Positions 1-9,208 of a stretch of 64,000 nt of DNA are shown piece by piece. Position 1 is the stretch's first letter, and each line of letters opens with the position of its first letter. The notes under the pieces were generated by a model. That model was not told where the DNA came from, did no database searches, and was given only the letters and a program-made list of their open reading frames with translations. This stretch comes from an uncultured bacterium (lineage in GTDB: Bacteria > Hydrogenedentota > Hydrogenedentia > Hydrogenedentales > CAILVY01), in assembly GCA_937951485.1 (NCBI GenBank), contig CALEDJ010000009.1, positions 1 to 64,000 on the forward strand. The letters are read 5' to 3'. The translations under genes and the position numbers were made by a program.

Positions 1-1
1 C

Positions 2-226
2 GCCGACCCGCCGGGAAACACCGAGGATGGCTATGTGCCGGGTCCCGGCGCGGACCACACCTGCATTCCGCATGCGTCGGACTACAATCCGCAGAACTGG
101 CTGATCAGCCTGTCCGAGTTGCTGCGCGTGATCCAGTTCTACAACGCGGGCGGCTACCATGCGTGCCCCGACGCCGTACCGCCGACCGAAGACGGTTTCT
201 GCGTGGGGCCGCCGCCGGCGGCTTGA
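2..226 (+). CDS. C-terminal end of a surface protein (5' partial)
   Basis: The frame is already open at the window edge and stops at 224-226, so only the last 74 residues are visible. They hold the phrase SLSELLRVIQFYNAGGY between Cys- and Pro-rich stretches, preceded by EDGYVPGPG and followed by EDGFCVGP. This looks like two half-repeats of a short module. From memory, ELLRVIQF(Y/F)N tails close large secreted proteins of Hydrogenedentota-type genomes, where a sorting or anchoring role would be natural. That role is inference. Nothing can be said about the main body of the protein. Confidence 0.6.
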   Translation, partial: ADPPGNTEDGYVPGPGADHTCIPHASDYNPQNWLISLSELLRVIQFYNAGGYHACPDAVPPTEDGFCVGPPPAA

Positions 227-617
227 GCATTCCGTGACAACGCAGGGCCGGAACAATGAAGCCTGGCGCGAGGGAACCTTCCGTTCGCCGATGGCGCACC
301 GATTTACCGCGAAGGCAGTCGAGAGCATTCTTGGCTGAAACGCGCGTGTTTCCGCGCCGATGACGATAGTGGGTTTTGCTTCGCTGAAACCACGCTGCCA
401 GGGCCCGAAACACGTTGATCGGCGACAATTGACCACCGCGTGTACGGTTTTCGTGTGCTCCGTGTGTTCCGTGGTTGCAAGAAAGCGGCATTTTCAACCA
501 CAGAAGGCACTGAATACACGGAATTTATCGTTCGTCATCGCAGGAGGCGCATATTGCGTTTGTGGTCTTGGTGATGCCTCCGGCTTGATTGCCACATGCG
601 CAATCAGTTGCGCCGCG
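227..617. other. Intergenic stretch with an imperfect inverted repeat
   Basis: No convincing gene is present. The two neighbours converge here. The stretch 451-477 (with TCCGTGTGTTCCGTGGTTG) is matched imperfectly in inverted orientation by 495-524 (CAACCACAG followed by ATACACGGA). The gtggttg/caaccac and tccgtgt/acacgga cores are perfect, and the arms are separated by about 17 bases. It resembles a small dispersed palindromic repeat and could also fold as a bidirectional terminator, but it has no T-tract. Confidence 0.4.
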
Positions 618-1367
618 TCAGGGTTCGCCATCTCTGTTTGAGGGTTGCGAAGGTTGTGGTCCCTCCACTTCACAGACGACGTAGCGCCGCTGAAGCCAGC
701 CCACACCGATCACATCGTAAAGCACCCGCCACGCGCGGTTGCCGAATCCGTATTTCGACCGGCCATGCAGCCGGGGATGATGCCGCACCGGGCATTCGAC
801 GATCGTCATGCCGCCCATGTGCATCATCACGGCGAAAAAGCGGTGCATGCCGTTGAAGGGGACGATGTGTTCGACGCATCTGCGCCGGAAACCCTTCAGG
901 CCGCAGCCTGCGTCGCGCACGGCGACGCCCAGCGCCTTGCGGAACACCCAGTTGCCGGCGCGGCTCGGCAGACGTCGCAGCCAGTTGTCGCGGCGTTTTT
1001 CGCGGTAGCCGCACACGCAGTCGTAGGTTTGAAGCAATTCGAGGATGCGGGGAATGTCCGCCGGATCGTTTTGCAGATCGCCGTCCAAGGTGATGACGTA
1101 TTCCCCGCGCGCGCGGCGCATGCCCGCCACCAGCGCCGCCGACTGGCCCTGGTTCCGCGCCAGATGCAGCGGCCGCACCCGGGCGTCCCGCGCGGCAGCG
1201 GCGTCAATCGCCGCGCGCGTGCCGTCGGTGCTGCCGTCATTCACGAAAAGGCATTCCAAGTCCCGGTCCGGCATTGTGGCGAAAACCTCGGCAATCCGCG
1301 CGGCCAGCAGCGGCACATTGGTCTCTTCGTTGAAAAACGGAACAACCACGGATACCAACGGTTTCAT
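618..1367 (-). CDS. Family 2 glycosyltransferase (polyprenyl-phosphate sugar transferase type)
   Basis: A 249-residue GT-A fold glycosyltransferase of the DPM1/ArnC-like branch, which moves a sugar from a nucleotide donor to a polyprenyl-phosphate carrier at the inner face of the membrane. Visible signatures are the N-terminal VSVVVPFFNEE strand, FVNDGSTDGT, the metal-binding LDGDLQNDP (DxD-type) near residue 95, and the late GRSKYGFGNRAWRVLYD block typical of dolichyl-phosphate mannosyltransferase relatives. No strong membrane segment is seen, so it belongs to the short soluble subgroup. It lies 108 bases downstream of mfd on the same strand. Donor and acceptor cannot be told from sequence. 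Confidence 0.88.
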   Translation of the reverse strand: MKPLVSVVVPFFNEETNVPLLAARIAEVFATMPDRDLECLFVNDGSTDGTRAAIDAAAARDARVRPLHLARNQGQSAALVAGMRRARGEYVITLDGDLQNDPADIPRILELLQTYDCVCGYREKRRDNWLRRLPSRAGNWVFRKALGVAVRDAGCGLKGFRRRCVEHIVPFNGMHRFFAVMMHMGGMTIVECPVRHHPRLHGRSKYGFGNRAWRVLYDVIGVGWLQRRYVVCEVEGPQPSQPSNRDGEP

Positions 1368-1475
1368 TATGCGCTCCCCATTCGGAAGATGAGGGTATCA
1401 TACATGTCTGCTCAAGCCCCACGCCTCTCCTTGCCGCCTTCCAATATTATATTTGTGTCTTTCCATGGCGTCCAA

Positions 1476-4400
1476 TCAGACATCCTGCAGCACCATAAGC
1501 AATTTCAGGGTGGTCTCCAGCGGCGATTCCCGGTCCGGTTCTGCGGCGAGGCGGATGGCGGGCTTCTCGCGCCAGGCGAAATGAAGCGCTGACCCGAAAT
1601 GTTCGCGCAGGCGCGCCTGCGCGGCGTGACTGAGGCACTGCGCGGACTGAAATTCCACGGAGACGCCTTCCCGTCCGGCGGCGACGGCTTTCACGCCTGC
1701 ATCGGCGGCCAGCGCGCGGGCGCGCATGACATCGAGCAGGCGGCGGACCGGCGCGGGCGGATTGCCGAAGCGGTCGCGGAGTTCCTCCAGCATTTCGTCC
1801 ACTTCGGCGGCGGATTGCACGCCCGCGATGCGACGGTAGAGTGTCATCTTCTGTTGCGGCGCGGCGACGTATTCCTCCGGGATGTGCGCGTCCACGGCGA
1901 TATCGAAGGGCGGCAGGCTGCGGGTGCGCAGCGGTTCGCCCTTCAATTCGGCCACCGCCTCCGCAATGAGTTGCCGGTAGGTTTCATAGCCGACGGTGGC
2001 GATGTGGCCGCTTTGTTCCGCGCCGAGCAGGTCGCCTGCGCCCCGTATTTCCAGGTCGCGCATGGCAATGCGGAACCCGGAGCCGAGCGCGGAGAAGTCC
2101 TCCAGCGCCTTGAGCCGCTGCTGCGCCTCTTCGCCGAGCGCCCGGTCACCCGGCACGAGCAGGTAGGCGAAGGCGCGGTGCTTGTAGCGTCCGACGCGCC
2201 CGCGAATCTGGTACAACTCGCTCAGGCCGAAGGTGTCGGCGCGGTCAATGATGATCGTGTTGGCGTTGGGGATGTCAATGCCGGAACCGATGATGGTGGT
2301 GCACACCAGCACGTCGAGTTCCTTGTTGATGAACGCGGTCATCACGTCTTCCAGTTCGTGTTTGTGCATCCGGCCGTGGCCGACGCCGATGCGCGCGTGG
2401 GGGACGATGCGACGCAGCAACACCGCCGTCTGGTCAATGGTCTGCACCCGGTTGTGCAGGTAGAAGACCTGGCCTTGGCGGGCGAGTTCGCGGGTGACGG
2501 CCTCGCGGATCAGGTCGGCGTCCCATGCCGCCACGCAGGTGTGGATGGGCAGGCGGTCGTTGGGGGCGGTGTTGATGATGCTCATGTCGCGCAGGCCGAT
2601 CAGCGAGAAGTGCAGCGTGCGGGGGATGGGCGTCGCCGACATGGTCAGCACGTCCACATGCGCCCGCAGTTTTTTCAGGCGTTCCTTGTGGGCGACGCCG
2701 AAACGCTGTTCCTCGTCAATGATGAGCAGTCCGAGGTCTTTGAACCCGATGTCTTTGGAGAGCAGTCGGTGGGTGCCGATGATGATGTCCGCCTCGCCCG
2801 CTTTCATCGCGTCAATGCTTTCCTGCTGCTGTTTGGGGGTGCGGAAACGGCTGAGTACCTCGATGCGCACGGGGAAATCAGCGAAACGTTCACGGAAGGT
2901 GCTGTAGTGCTGCTGTACAAGCACGGTCGTGGGCGCGAGTACGGCGACCTGCTTGCCGTCCATGACCGCCTTGAACGCGGCGCGCATCGCCACTTCGGTC
3001 TTGCCGTAGCCGACATCGCCGCAAATCAGGCGGTCCATGGGTCGGGGCGTTTCCATGTCAATCTTGACCTCGCGGATGGCGCGGTCCTGGTCGGGGGTTT
3101 CCTCGTACTCAAAGGCGTCGTCGAATTCCTGCTGCCAAGGCGTGTCGCCGCCGAAAGCGTGGCCGGGGCGCGATTCGCGATCGGCGTAGAGCGCAATCAG
3201 GTCCGCCGCCATGTCACGCACGGCCTTCTTGACCCGTGCCCTCGTGCGCGCCCACGTCGCCCCGCCCAGCCGGTCCACCTTGGGCATGGCGCCGTCGCCG
3301 CCGATGAATTTCTGCACCTGGTCAATGTGCGTCACCGGCACATAGAGCGTGTCGCCGCCCGCATATTGCAGCGCCATAAAATCCCCGGCTTTCCCCTCGA
3401 AACGCCGCAACCCCACATAGCGCCCGATGCCGTGCACCGCATGCACGATGTAATCCCCCGATTTCAGGTCGCTGAAATGAACGAGCGCCGCCCCCGCCTC
3501 GAAGCGCCGCCGGGCGCGACGCATGTAGTGCCGCCCGAACAACTCGCGCTCGCTGAGCACGGCCAGTTTGTCGTTCGGGGCGGAGAAACCCGCGCGCAGC
3601 CGCCCCAGTTCCACGCGCAAGTCGAAGGCATCACGGCCCGGGCGATAGCCCTGCTCCTCGATCAGTTCCATCAGCCGCCGCCGCTCGCCGGTGTTCACGC
3701 AGAAAATGCGGACCGCGTAGCCCGCCAGGTCCCATTGCTTCAACTGCTCCCAGAAATCGGCGACCTGCCCCGCCCAATTCGCCATGGACCGCATCGGCGC
3801 GTCCACGCGTGCGGCCTCCGGCCGCCGCTGCACCCCCACCTGCGACAAATACAAGCGCGGGAACTTCGCCAGCAGTTGCTCCGCCTCCTGCCAAGGCATG
3901 TAGTAGGGGTTATCGCCGATCTGATCGTCCAGCGCGCGTGCGGCCTCGGTCACGGCCGCCGGCTCGTCCAGCACGACCACGGCGTCTTTGGGCAGATGCG
4001 CCGTGATCGCCGACAGCCCCTCGCCGGAGAACGTTATTGCGGCGAGCATCGCCTTCTCCGAGCGCGGCGGAATCTGCGTGGACTCCAGCCGTTCCACGCT
4101 GCGCTGTGTTTCCGGCTCGAAACGACGGATCGAGTCTATTTCGTCGCCGAAAAACTCGATGCGAACCGGCAATTCGCTGGAAATGGGGAACACGTCGAAG
4201 ATGCCGCCGCGCACGCTCATCTCGCCGCGTTGCTCCACCATCGCCTCGCGCACATAGCCCATCCGCAGCAACCGATCGAGCAGGTCTTCCATGCTGTATT
4301 CCTGGCCGACCTGCAGGGAAATCGTGTCGCGCGACAGGCGCCTGGGGGGGACGACGCGCTGGACCAGCGAACGCACCGGCAGCACCACGTGCATGGTTTC

Positions 4401-4745
4401 GCCGCGCGCCTGCGCCGCCGCGAGCCGCTTCAACGTGTTCATCCGCTCCGCCACGATGTCGTCGGACGGCGCCATGCTGTCGGTCGGCAGCACTTCCCAC
4501 GCGGGGAAATACGCCGCCGCAGCCTCGCCCGCGAAGGTGCAGACATCGTCAAAGACGGCCTCCGCCTCGATGCGGCCCGCCGTCACAACCAGCAGCGAAC
4601 GGCCCAGCGCCTGCGCCGCCTGTACGGCGATCAGGCTCTTGCCCGAACCCCACGGCCCCGCCGTCTCGACGGCGTGCGGCGTTTTCCGGCCGAGTATCCG
4701 GGCGATTTCATCCACAACACCCAACTTTGGAAGCAATACGGACAT
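1476..4745 (-). CDS. mfd: Transcription-repair coupling factor Mfd
   Basis: Mfd removes RNA polymerase stalled at lesions and recruits UvrA. The 1089 residues follow the family order. A UvrB-like N-terminal part comes first. Next is the CarD-like RNA polymerase-interaction domain (GDYIVHAVHGIGRYVG). Then comes an SF2 translocase with Walker A GDVGYGKTEVA, IIDEEQRFGV and TMSATPIPRTLH, and finally the TRCF C-terminal domain. The ATG at 4745 was preferred over an upstream frame reaching 4913, because AGGGAAAC lies just upstream and MSVLLPKLG starts the conserved region. Residues 30-37 read GPWGSGKS, an intact-looking P-loop in the N-terminal module, which is usually degenerate. The prepilin gene is divergent, 186 bases away. 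Confidence 0.96.
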   Translation of the reverse strand: MSVLLPKLGVVDEIARILGRKTPHAVETAGPWGSGKSLIAVQAAQALGRSLLVVTAGRIEAEAVFDDVCTFAGEAAAAYFPAWEVLPTDSMAPSDDIVAERMNTLKRLAAAQARGETMHVVLPVRSLVQRVVPPRRLSRDTISLQVGQEYSMEDLLDRLLRMGYVREAMVEQRGEMSVRGGIFDVFPISSELPVRIEFFGDEIDSIRRFEPETQRSVERLESTQIPPRSEKAMLAAITFSGEGLSAITAHLPKDAVVVLDEPAAVTEAARALDDQIGDNPYYMPWQEAEQLLAKFPRLYLSQVGVQRRPEAARVDAPMRSMANWAGQVADFWEQLKQWDLAGYAVRIFCVNTGERRRLMELIEEQGYRPGRDAFDLRVELGRLRAGFSAPNDKLAVLSERELFGRHYMRRARRRFEAGAALVHFSDLKSGDYIVHAVHGIGRYVGLRRFEGKAGDFMALQYAGGDTLYVPVTHIDQVQKFIGGDGAMPKVDRLGGATWARTRARVKKAVRDMAADLIALYADRESRPGHAFGGDTPWQQEFDDAFEYEETPDQDRAIREVKIDMETPRPMDRLICGDVGYGKTEVAMRAAFKAVMDGKQVAVLAPTTVLVQQHYSTFRERFADFPVRIEVLSRFRTPKQQQESIDAMKAGEADIIIGTHRLLSKDIGFKDLGLLIIDEEQRFGVAHKERLKKLRAHVDVLTMSATPIPRTLHFSLIGLRDMSIINTAPNDRLPIHTCVAAWDADLIREAVTRELARQGQVFYLHNRVQTIDQTAVLLRRIVPHARIGVGHGRMHKHELEDVMTAFINKELDVLVCTTIIGSGIDIPNANTIIIDRADTFGLSELYQIRGRVGRYKHRAFAYLLVPGDRALGEEAQQRLKALEDFSALGSGFRIAMRDLEIRGAGDLLGAEQSGHIATVGYETYRQLIAEAVAELKGEPLRTRSLPPFDIAVDAHIPEEYVAAPQQKMTLYRRIAGVQSAAEVDEMLEELRDRFGNPPAPVRRLLDVMRARALAADAGVKAVAAGREGVSVEFQSAQCLSHAAQARLREHFGSALHFAWREKPAIRLAAEPDRESPLETTLKLLMVLQDV

Positions 4746-4931
4746 GCATGTGTTTCCCTGTGCGCGCCAGCGCTTGTGTTCCGCGATATTGTATCTTTTG
4801 GGCGGTACGTCTGTCAGGCGCTGCCGGAAGGTGACGCCCCATGATATAATGACAGGAGTGAATGCATACGTTTCATTTCGCCAGAAGCGATTGGAAAGGT
4901 GAGAAGGATTCAACTAGAGAGGGAATATGTA

Positions 4932-5801
<870 letters not shown>

Positions 5802-5900
5802 TCATCGGGACCATTGGACGCCTGTCACCGATGAAGACAGGCCGGAAACGGCAGGTGTAAGTGACTGGAAATACGTGGCTGCCCCCTGTTTTCCTGTTTT

Positions 5901-5963
5901 CCCGGAGGGAGAGGGAGCGACAGCATTCCTCAGATGTCGCCATATACACCCTCTCCCTCCGGG
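5901..5963. repeat. Inverted repeat, 15-bp arms
   Basis: CCCGGAGGGAGAGGG at 5901-5915 is exactly inverted as CCCTCTCCCTCCGGG at 5949-5963, with 33 bases between. The right arm is itself half-palindromic (CCCTCTCCC then GGGAGAGGG). It lies between the prepilin gene and the decayed HEPN gene and may have replaced the end of the latter. It resembles small dispersed repeats. The loop has no coding content. Confidence 0.6.
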
Positions 5964-5989
5964 AGAGGGGTGGGGTGAGGGGAAAAAAG

Positions 5990-6233
5990 AACAGGACCCT
6001 TGGTACACGGGGCAATGATGCCTCAGAAATTCCCACGGAGAGATTTGCGTATAGGATAAGCCCCCCACATCATCTTGATTCAACAGGATTTTCCAAGGGT
6101 TTTGGGCATGGTCTTTCACCATCCTTAATAACCTGTTTTGGACAATACGGATTTTGCAACAACTCGGTATTTCAGCCTCTTGAACCGCCTCGAACATATG
6201 GCGGCGCCGGTCGTGGTCGGAATCAAGCAGCAT
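5990..6233 (-). pseudogene. Decayed HEPN-domain toxin partner of the MNT gene
   Basis: The start ATG at 6233 overlaps the end of the nucleotidyltransferase gene by 11 bases, the usual layout of an MNT-HEPN pair. The first twenty residues (DHDRRRHMFEAVQEA) match the opening helix of DUF86-type HEPN proteins. After that the frame no longer resembles the family, apart from scattered fragments (NRLLRMVKD, then SPWEFLR), and the RX4-6H ribonuclease motif is not recognisable. An inverted repeat sits just beyond the remnant. I read this as an eroded toxin gene. The identification rests on a short N-terminus plus gene order, so confidence is moderate. Confidence 0.42.
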
Positions 6234-6510
6234 ATTGGACGACCGCTTCCCGTAAGACTTGGTCGCGGGAATAACGACTCAAATCGTTGGGGATGCGCAT
6301 GTCGGCTTTGCGGCCGAGAATCGCGGACAACCCCCGTTCCATGCGCACCACATCAAACAAAGAAGGGACATGGTCCGGCTCATATTCGACCAGCACATCC
6401 ACGTCGCTATCCGGACCGAAGCGGTCCGTCAACACGGAACCGAAGATCGCCGGTTTCGTGAGATGATGCTTGCGGCGGAAGGCTGCAAGATCTGCGCTGT
6501 CGAATTTCAT
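6223..6510 (-). CDS. MNT-type nucleotidyltransferase antitoxin
   Basis: A 95-residue minimal nucleotidyltransferase with the hallmark GSVLTDRFGPDSDVDVLVEY (G-S-X9-D-X-D), which binds metal and NTP. In characterised MNT-HEPN systems this enzyme adds AMP units to a HEPN ribonuclease and silences it. The ATG at 6510 (MKFDSADL) was preferred over a TTG two codons upstream. The reading frame is intact and the catalytic residues are present, but the overlapping downstream HEPN gene is eroded, so the antitoxin appears orphaned. It may still act on another HEPN protein, for example from an unlinked locus. Confidence 0.82.
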   Translation of the reverse strand: MKFDSADLAAFRRKHHLTKPAIFGSVLTDRFGPDSDVDVLVEYEPDHVPSLFDVVRMERGLSAILGRKADMRIPNDLSRYSRDQVLREAVVQYAA

Positions 6511-6954
6511 GGGCAATTCATCATCTTGGCCCCCATTGCCGTTGACTGGCCCACGTTATGCCAGAACACAGGGGCGGCGTCATGTCTTGGATGCCGCCCC
6601 TTTTCCTCCCCCGGCTTGCGATTCGTGACACCGCTCCCGCGGTGTCACGCGCCATCGCGGCGTTCCTGCGGCATGCGCCGTCGGCATTTTCCGCACGCGG
6701 TTCACGCATCTGTGCTTTTCTTCGGCGCGGAGCGCCGGGGGGTTGCGTTGCACCGCAGGAGCGGCGCAACAAGGCTGTGAAATAAGGGAAATCCCATTTC
6801 TTCTCCCCCAAACCGAAGCACTTCTCATCCCGTTCCTGTCATTACGCTTCAAGAACGCGAAGTGAAACCTGACAGGCAAGTGCGTTCGCAAATACAATTT
6901 GGGAACAAGAAGTTTGCGAACGCGCGGGGTGTGGTGCCAGGATAATCAGGGGAA
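6511..6954. other. Non-coding gap upstream of the MNT gene
   Basis: No gene is recognisable in these 444 bases, which lie between the 3' end of purA and the start of the MNT gene. The only clear structure is the hairpin at 6625-6648, listed separately. GC-rich and AT-rich patches alternate. Confidence 0.4.
6625..6648. repeat. Perfect hairpin, 10-bp stem
   Basis: GTGACACCGC (6625-6634) pairs fully with GCGGTGTCAC (6639-6648) around a TCCC tetraloop. No T-run follows on either strand, so a simple intrinsic terminator is unlikely. A repeat unit or a protein-binding palindrome is possible. Confidence 0.55.
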
Positions 6955-8232
6955 TCACCCCGCGCCCCGGTCAATGAGCGCATCGCGTTCGGGTCCGACG
7001 GAGACGTAGCGGATGCGGCATTGGATGAGGCGCTCGATTTCCAGCACGTAGGCTTGGGCGGCTTCGGGCAGGTCCTCGAAACGGCGCACGCCGCCGATGT
7101 CCTCGCTCCAGCCCGGCATGTCTTTGTAGATGGGCGTGGCTTCTTCCAGGACGGCATTGAGCGGGAAGCGCCCGACGGGCTTGCCCCGGTATTCGTAGTC
7201 GGTGCAGATTTTCAGGGCGGGGCGTCCGCTGAGGCTGTCGAGTTTGGTCAGGGCGATTTCGGTGGCACCCTGCGCCCAGGCGCCGTAGCGCGTGGCGAGC
7301 GCGTCAAAATGGCCGATGGTCCGGGGGCGGCCCGTGGCCGCGCCGTATTCCTTGGCGGTCTCGCGGAGCACGTCGGCGTCGGCCTTTTCCATGCGTGTGA
7401 CGAACGGCCCCTCGCCCACGCAGGTGGAAAACGCCTTCACGACGGCGATGACGCGGTCGGGCTTGTGGCCGAAGAGGCCGCCGCCGATGGGCGCGTAGGC
7501 GGCGAGCGTGCATGAGGAGGTGGTGTAGGGGTAGATGCCGAAGTTCAGGTCGCGCAATGTGCCCAACTGCGCCTCGAAGAGGATTTTCCTGCCATCGCGC
7601 GCGCCCGCTTCCAGCAGTTCCGATGTGTCGCAGATGCATTCGCGCAGCGCGCCGCCGTAGCGTTCGGTCCATTCCAGCATCGCTTCATAAGTGAATTCGT
7701 CCCGGCGTCCGTAGAATTTCTCCGCCTTGAGCAGTTTCCAGTCCACGATTTGCCGCAGCCGTTCACGGAGGCGTTCGGGATAGAGGATTTCGCCGACCTG
7801 GATCGCTTTTTTCATGGTGCGGTCGCCGTAAGCGGGGGCGATGCCGCGCCGGGTGGAACCGTAGGCGTTTTTGCCCAGCCGGTCCTCCTCCCAACCGTCT
7901 TCCAGTCTGTGAAAGGGAAACGCAATGGTGGCGCGGTCGGAGACGCGGATGATCGGGTGGATGCCTTTCGCGCGAATTTCGTCCAGTTCCTCCACAAGTC
8001 CTTGGAGATCAATGACCATGCCCGGACCGAGGATGTTGACCGCGTTGGGGTTGAATACGCCGGAAGGCAGGAGGTGCAGTTTGAATTCGCCGAATTCGTT
8101 GACCACGGTGTGCCCGGCGTTGTTGCCGCCCTGGAATCGCACCACGAAATCCGCGTCCTGCGCGAGGTAGTCCACCATGCGGCCCTTGCCCTCGTCGCCC
8201 CAGTTCGCGCCCACCACGATATCAATGCTCAT
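6955..8232 (-). CDS. purA: Adenylosuccinate synthetase
   Basis: PurA joins IMP and aspartate using GTP, the first step from IMP to AMP, in the cytoplasm. The 425-residue protein carries WGDEGKG at residues 11-17 (with the catalytic Asp), GGNNAGHTVV with the catalytic His, GSTRRGIAPAYGD in the IMP loop and TGRPRTIGHFD in the Asp-binding loop. The start at 8232 has AAGGG six bases upstream. Several usually strict blocks differ: FEGAQG-type becomes FEAQLGT, TTRVGEGPFPTE-type becomes STCVGEGPFVTR. It is therefore a divergent PurA. The retained Asp in GDEGKG argues against the phage-type PurZ branch. A terminator-like hairpin separates it from rpsD upstream. Confidence 0.93.
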   Translation of the reverse strand: MSIDIVVGANWGDEGKGRMVDYLAQDADFVVRFQGGNNAGHTVVNEFGEFKLHLLPSGVFNPNAVNILGPGMVIDLQGLVEELDEIRAKGIHPIIRVSDRATIAFPFHRLEDGWEEDRLGKNAYGSTRRGIAPAYGDRTMKKAIQVGEILYPERLRERLRQIVDWKLLKAEKFYGRRDEFTYEAMLEWTERYGGALRECICDTSELLEAGARDGRKILFEAQLGTLRDLNFGIYPYTTSSCTLAAYAPIGGGLFGHKPDRVIAVVKAFSTCVGEGPFVTRMEKADADVLRETAKEYGAATGRPRTIGHFDALATRYGAWAQGATEIALTKLDSLSGRPALKICTDYEYRGKPVGRFPLNAVLEEATPIYKDMPGWSEDIGGVRRFEDLPEAAQAYVLEIERLIQCRIRYVSVGPERDALIDRGAG

Positions 8233-8271
8233 AAGTAACCCTTCGTCCATTTCGACGCTGCTGCGCCGCAC

Positions 8272-8309
8272 AGAAAACAGGCGGGCCGCATCGCGTTGAC
8301 CGGCCCGCC
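8272..8309 (-). terminator. Intrinsic terminator after rpsD
   Basis: On the minus strand GGCGGGCCG pairs perfectly with CGGCCCGCC (8309-8301 with 8288-8280) around a 12-base loop and is followed by TGTTTTC. It sits 32 bases past the rpsD stop and before the purA start, so it probably ends the rpsD transcript and separates the two genes. Confidence 0.62.
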
Positions 8310-8340
8310 GGGAATGATATCAGCGCTGCGTAAAAGCGGT

Positions 8341-8949
8341 CTATCGTGAATAGAACCCGATGACGCCTGCGGTATCGGCTTTGAACGGGATGGTCTCCGC
8401 GTTCGGCAGGGCGGTCATCCGGCCTTCAAATGATTTGGCTTCGCGCTGCAAATATTCCGGCATGGCCGCAGGCGGATGTTCCGCCAGTTCCACGATCATC
8501 GGGATTTTGCGGCTGCGCTCCCGAATGCTCACCGTCATGCCCGGCATCACCCGCATCGAGGGAATATCCGCTTTCTTGCCGTCCACAAGGATGTGCCCAT
8601 GGTTGACCAGTTGCCGCGCGGCGGCGATGGTCGGCGCGAAACCCAACCGGTACACCACGCAATCCAGCCGGGATTCCAGCAGCATCAGCAGATTGGCGCC
8701 GGTCACACCGCCCATCCGTTGCGCTTCCTTGAAGGTTTTGCGCATCTGGCGCTCGAGCAGCCCGTAGTGCATGCGGATTTTCTGTTTGTCCTGCAACTGT
8801 GCGCCATACACCGACAGTTTCCGCCGAATGTTCTGGCCGTGCTGGCCCGCCCCGAAGGGCCGCCGGATGGATGGGCAGGTCGGATCGCCCCAGATGCACG
8901 ATCCGAGCCGCCGGCACAACTTGTGTTTCGGTCCCAGGTATTTTGCCAT
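8341..8949 (-). CDS. rpsD: 30S ribosomal protein S4
   Basis: S4 nucleates assembly of the 30S body by binding 16S rRNA. The protein is 202 residues, normal length. It starts MAKYLGPKHKLCRR and has RRPFGAGQHG, then the S4 RNA-binding domain ESRLDCVVYRLGFAPT followed by RQLVNHGHILVDG, and ends GFYSR. Residues 12, 18 and 25 are cysteines, suggesting a partly lost zinc site (C-plus forms have four). The gene stands alone and not in the alpha operon, with its own likely promoter (9071-9100) and a terminator. Confidence 0.97.
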   Translation of the reverse strand: MAKYLGPKHKLCRRLGSCIWGDPTCPSIRRPFGAGQHGQNIRRKLSVYGAQLQDKQKIRMHYGLLERQMRKTFKEAQRMGGVTGANLLMLLESRLDCVVYRLGFAPTIAAARQLVNHGHILVDGKKADIPSMRVMPGMTVSIRERSRKIPMIVELAEHPPAAMPEYLQREAKSFEGRMTALPNAETIPFKADTAGVIGFYSR

Positions 8950-9070
8950 AGACGCCGGTTTGTTCCTTTTCTTGCTTTGTATGCCCGCACGACGCGGCGC
9001 ATGCCGCCCCTGGCGGCCCCATGGAATATCAAAAGACGCAATCCCCCCGCCGTTGCGCGCAGGGCTTCAT

Positions 9071-9100
9071 ATGCTACCCCGTGACGGCGGCCTATGTCAA
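9071..9100 (-). promoter_or_regulatory. Probable sigma-70 promoter of rpsD
   Basis: On the minus strand a perfect -35 TTGACA (9100-9095) is followed after 18 bases by TAGCAT (9076-9071). This would start transcription near 9064 and leave a leader of about 115 bases before rpsD. Such a leader could host S4 autoregulation, but no structure was worked out. Confidence 0.45.
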
Positions 9101-9208
9101 ATTTCCCGCGCGGTGCGTCATGCCAAAGTCCCTTGAGAAGCGCTGGACGGTTGCTGTTTCATCCAAATTTTTTCCCTTATGTCGCGGTCCTGGAGCCTGC
9201 CCCAAGAA

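Noticed and set aside
1599-4844. Very long open frame on the plus strand opposite mfd (over 1000 codons)
   Set aside because: It mirrors the codon bias of mfd, has a His/Arg/Val-rich low-information composition and no family features. Similar long antisense frames lie opposite guaBA (24618-27602), pgm (13250-15085), the NrdD-like gene (28440-30080) and flgK (20546-22264).
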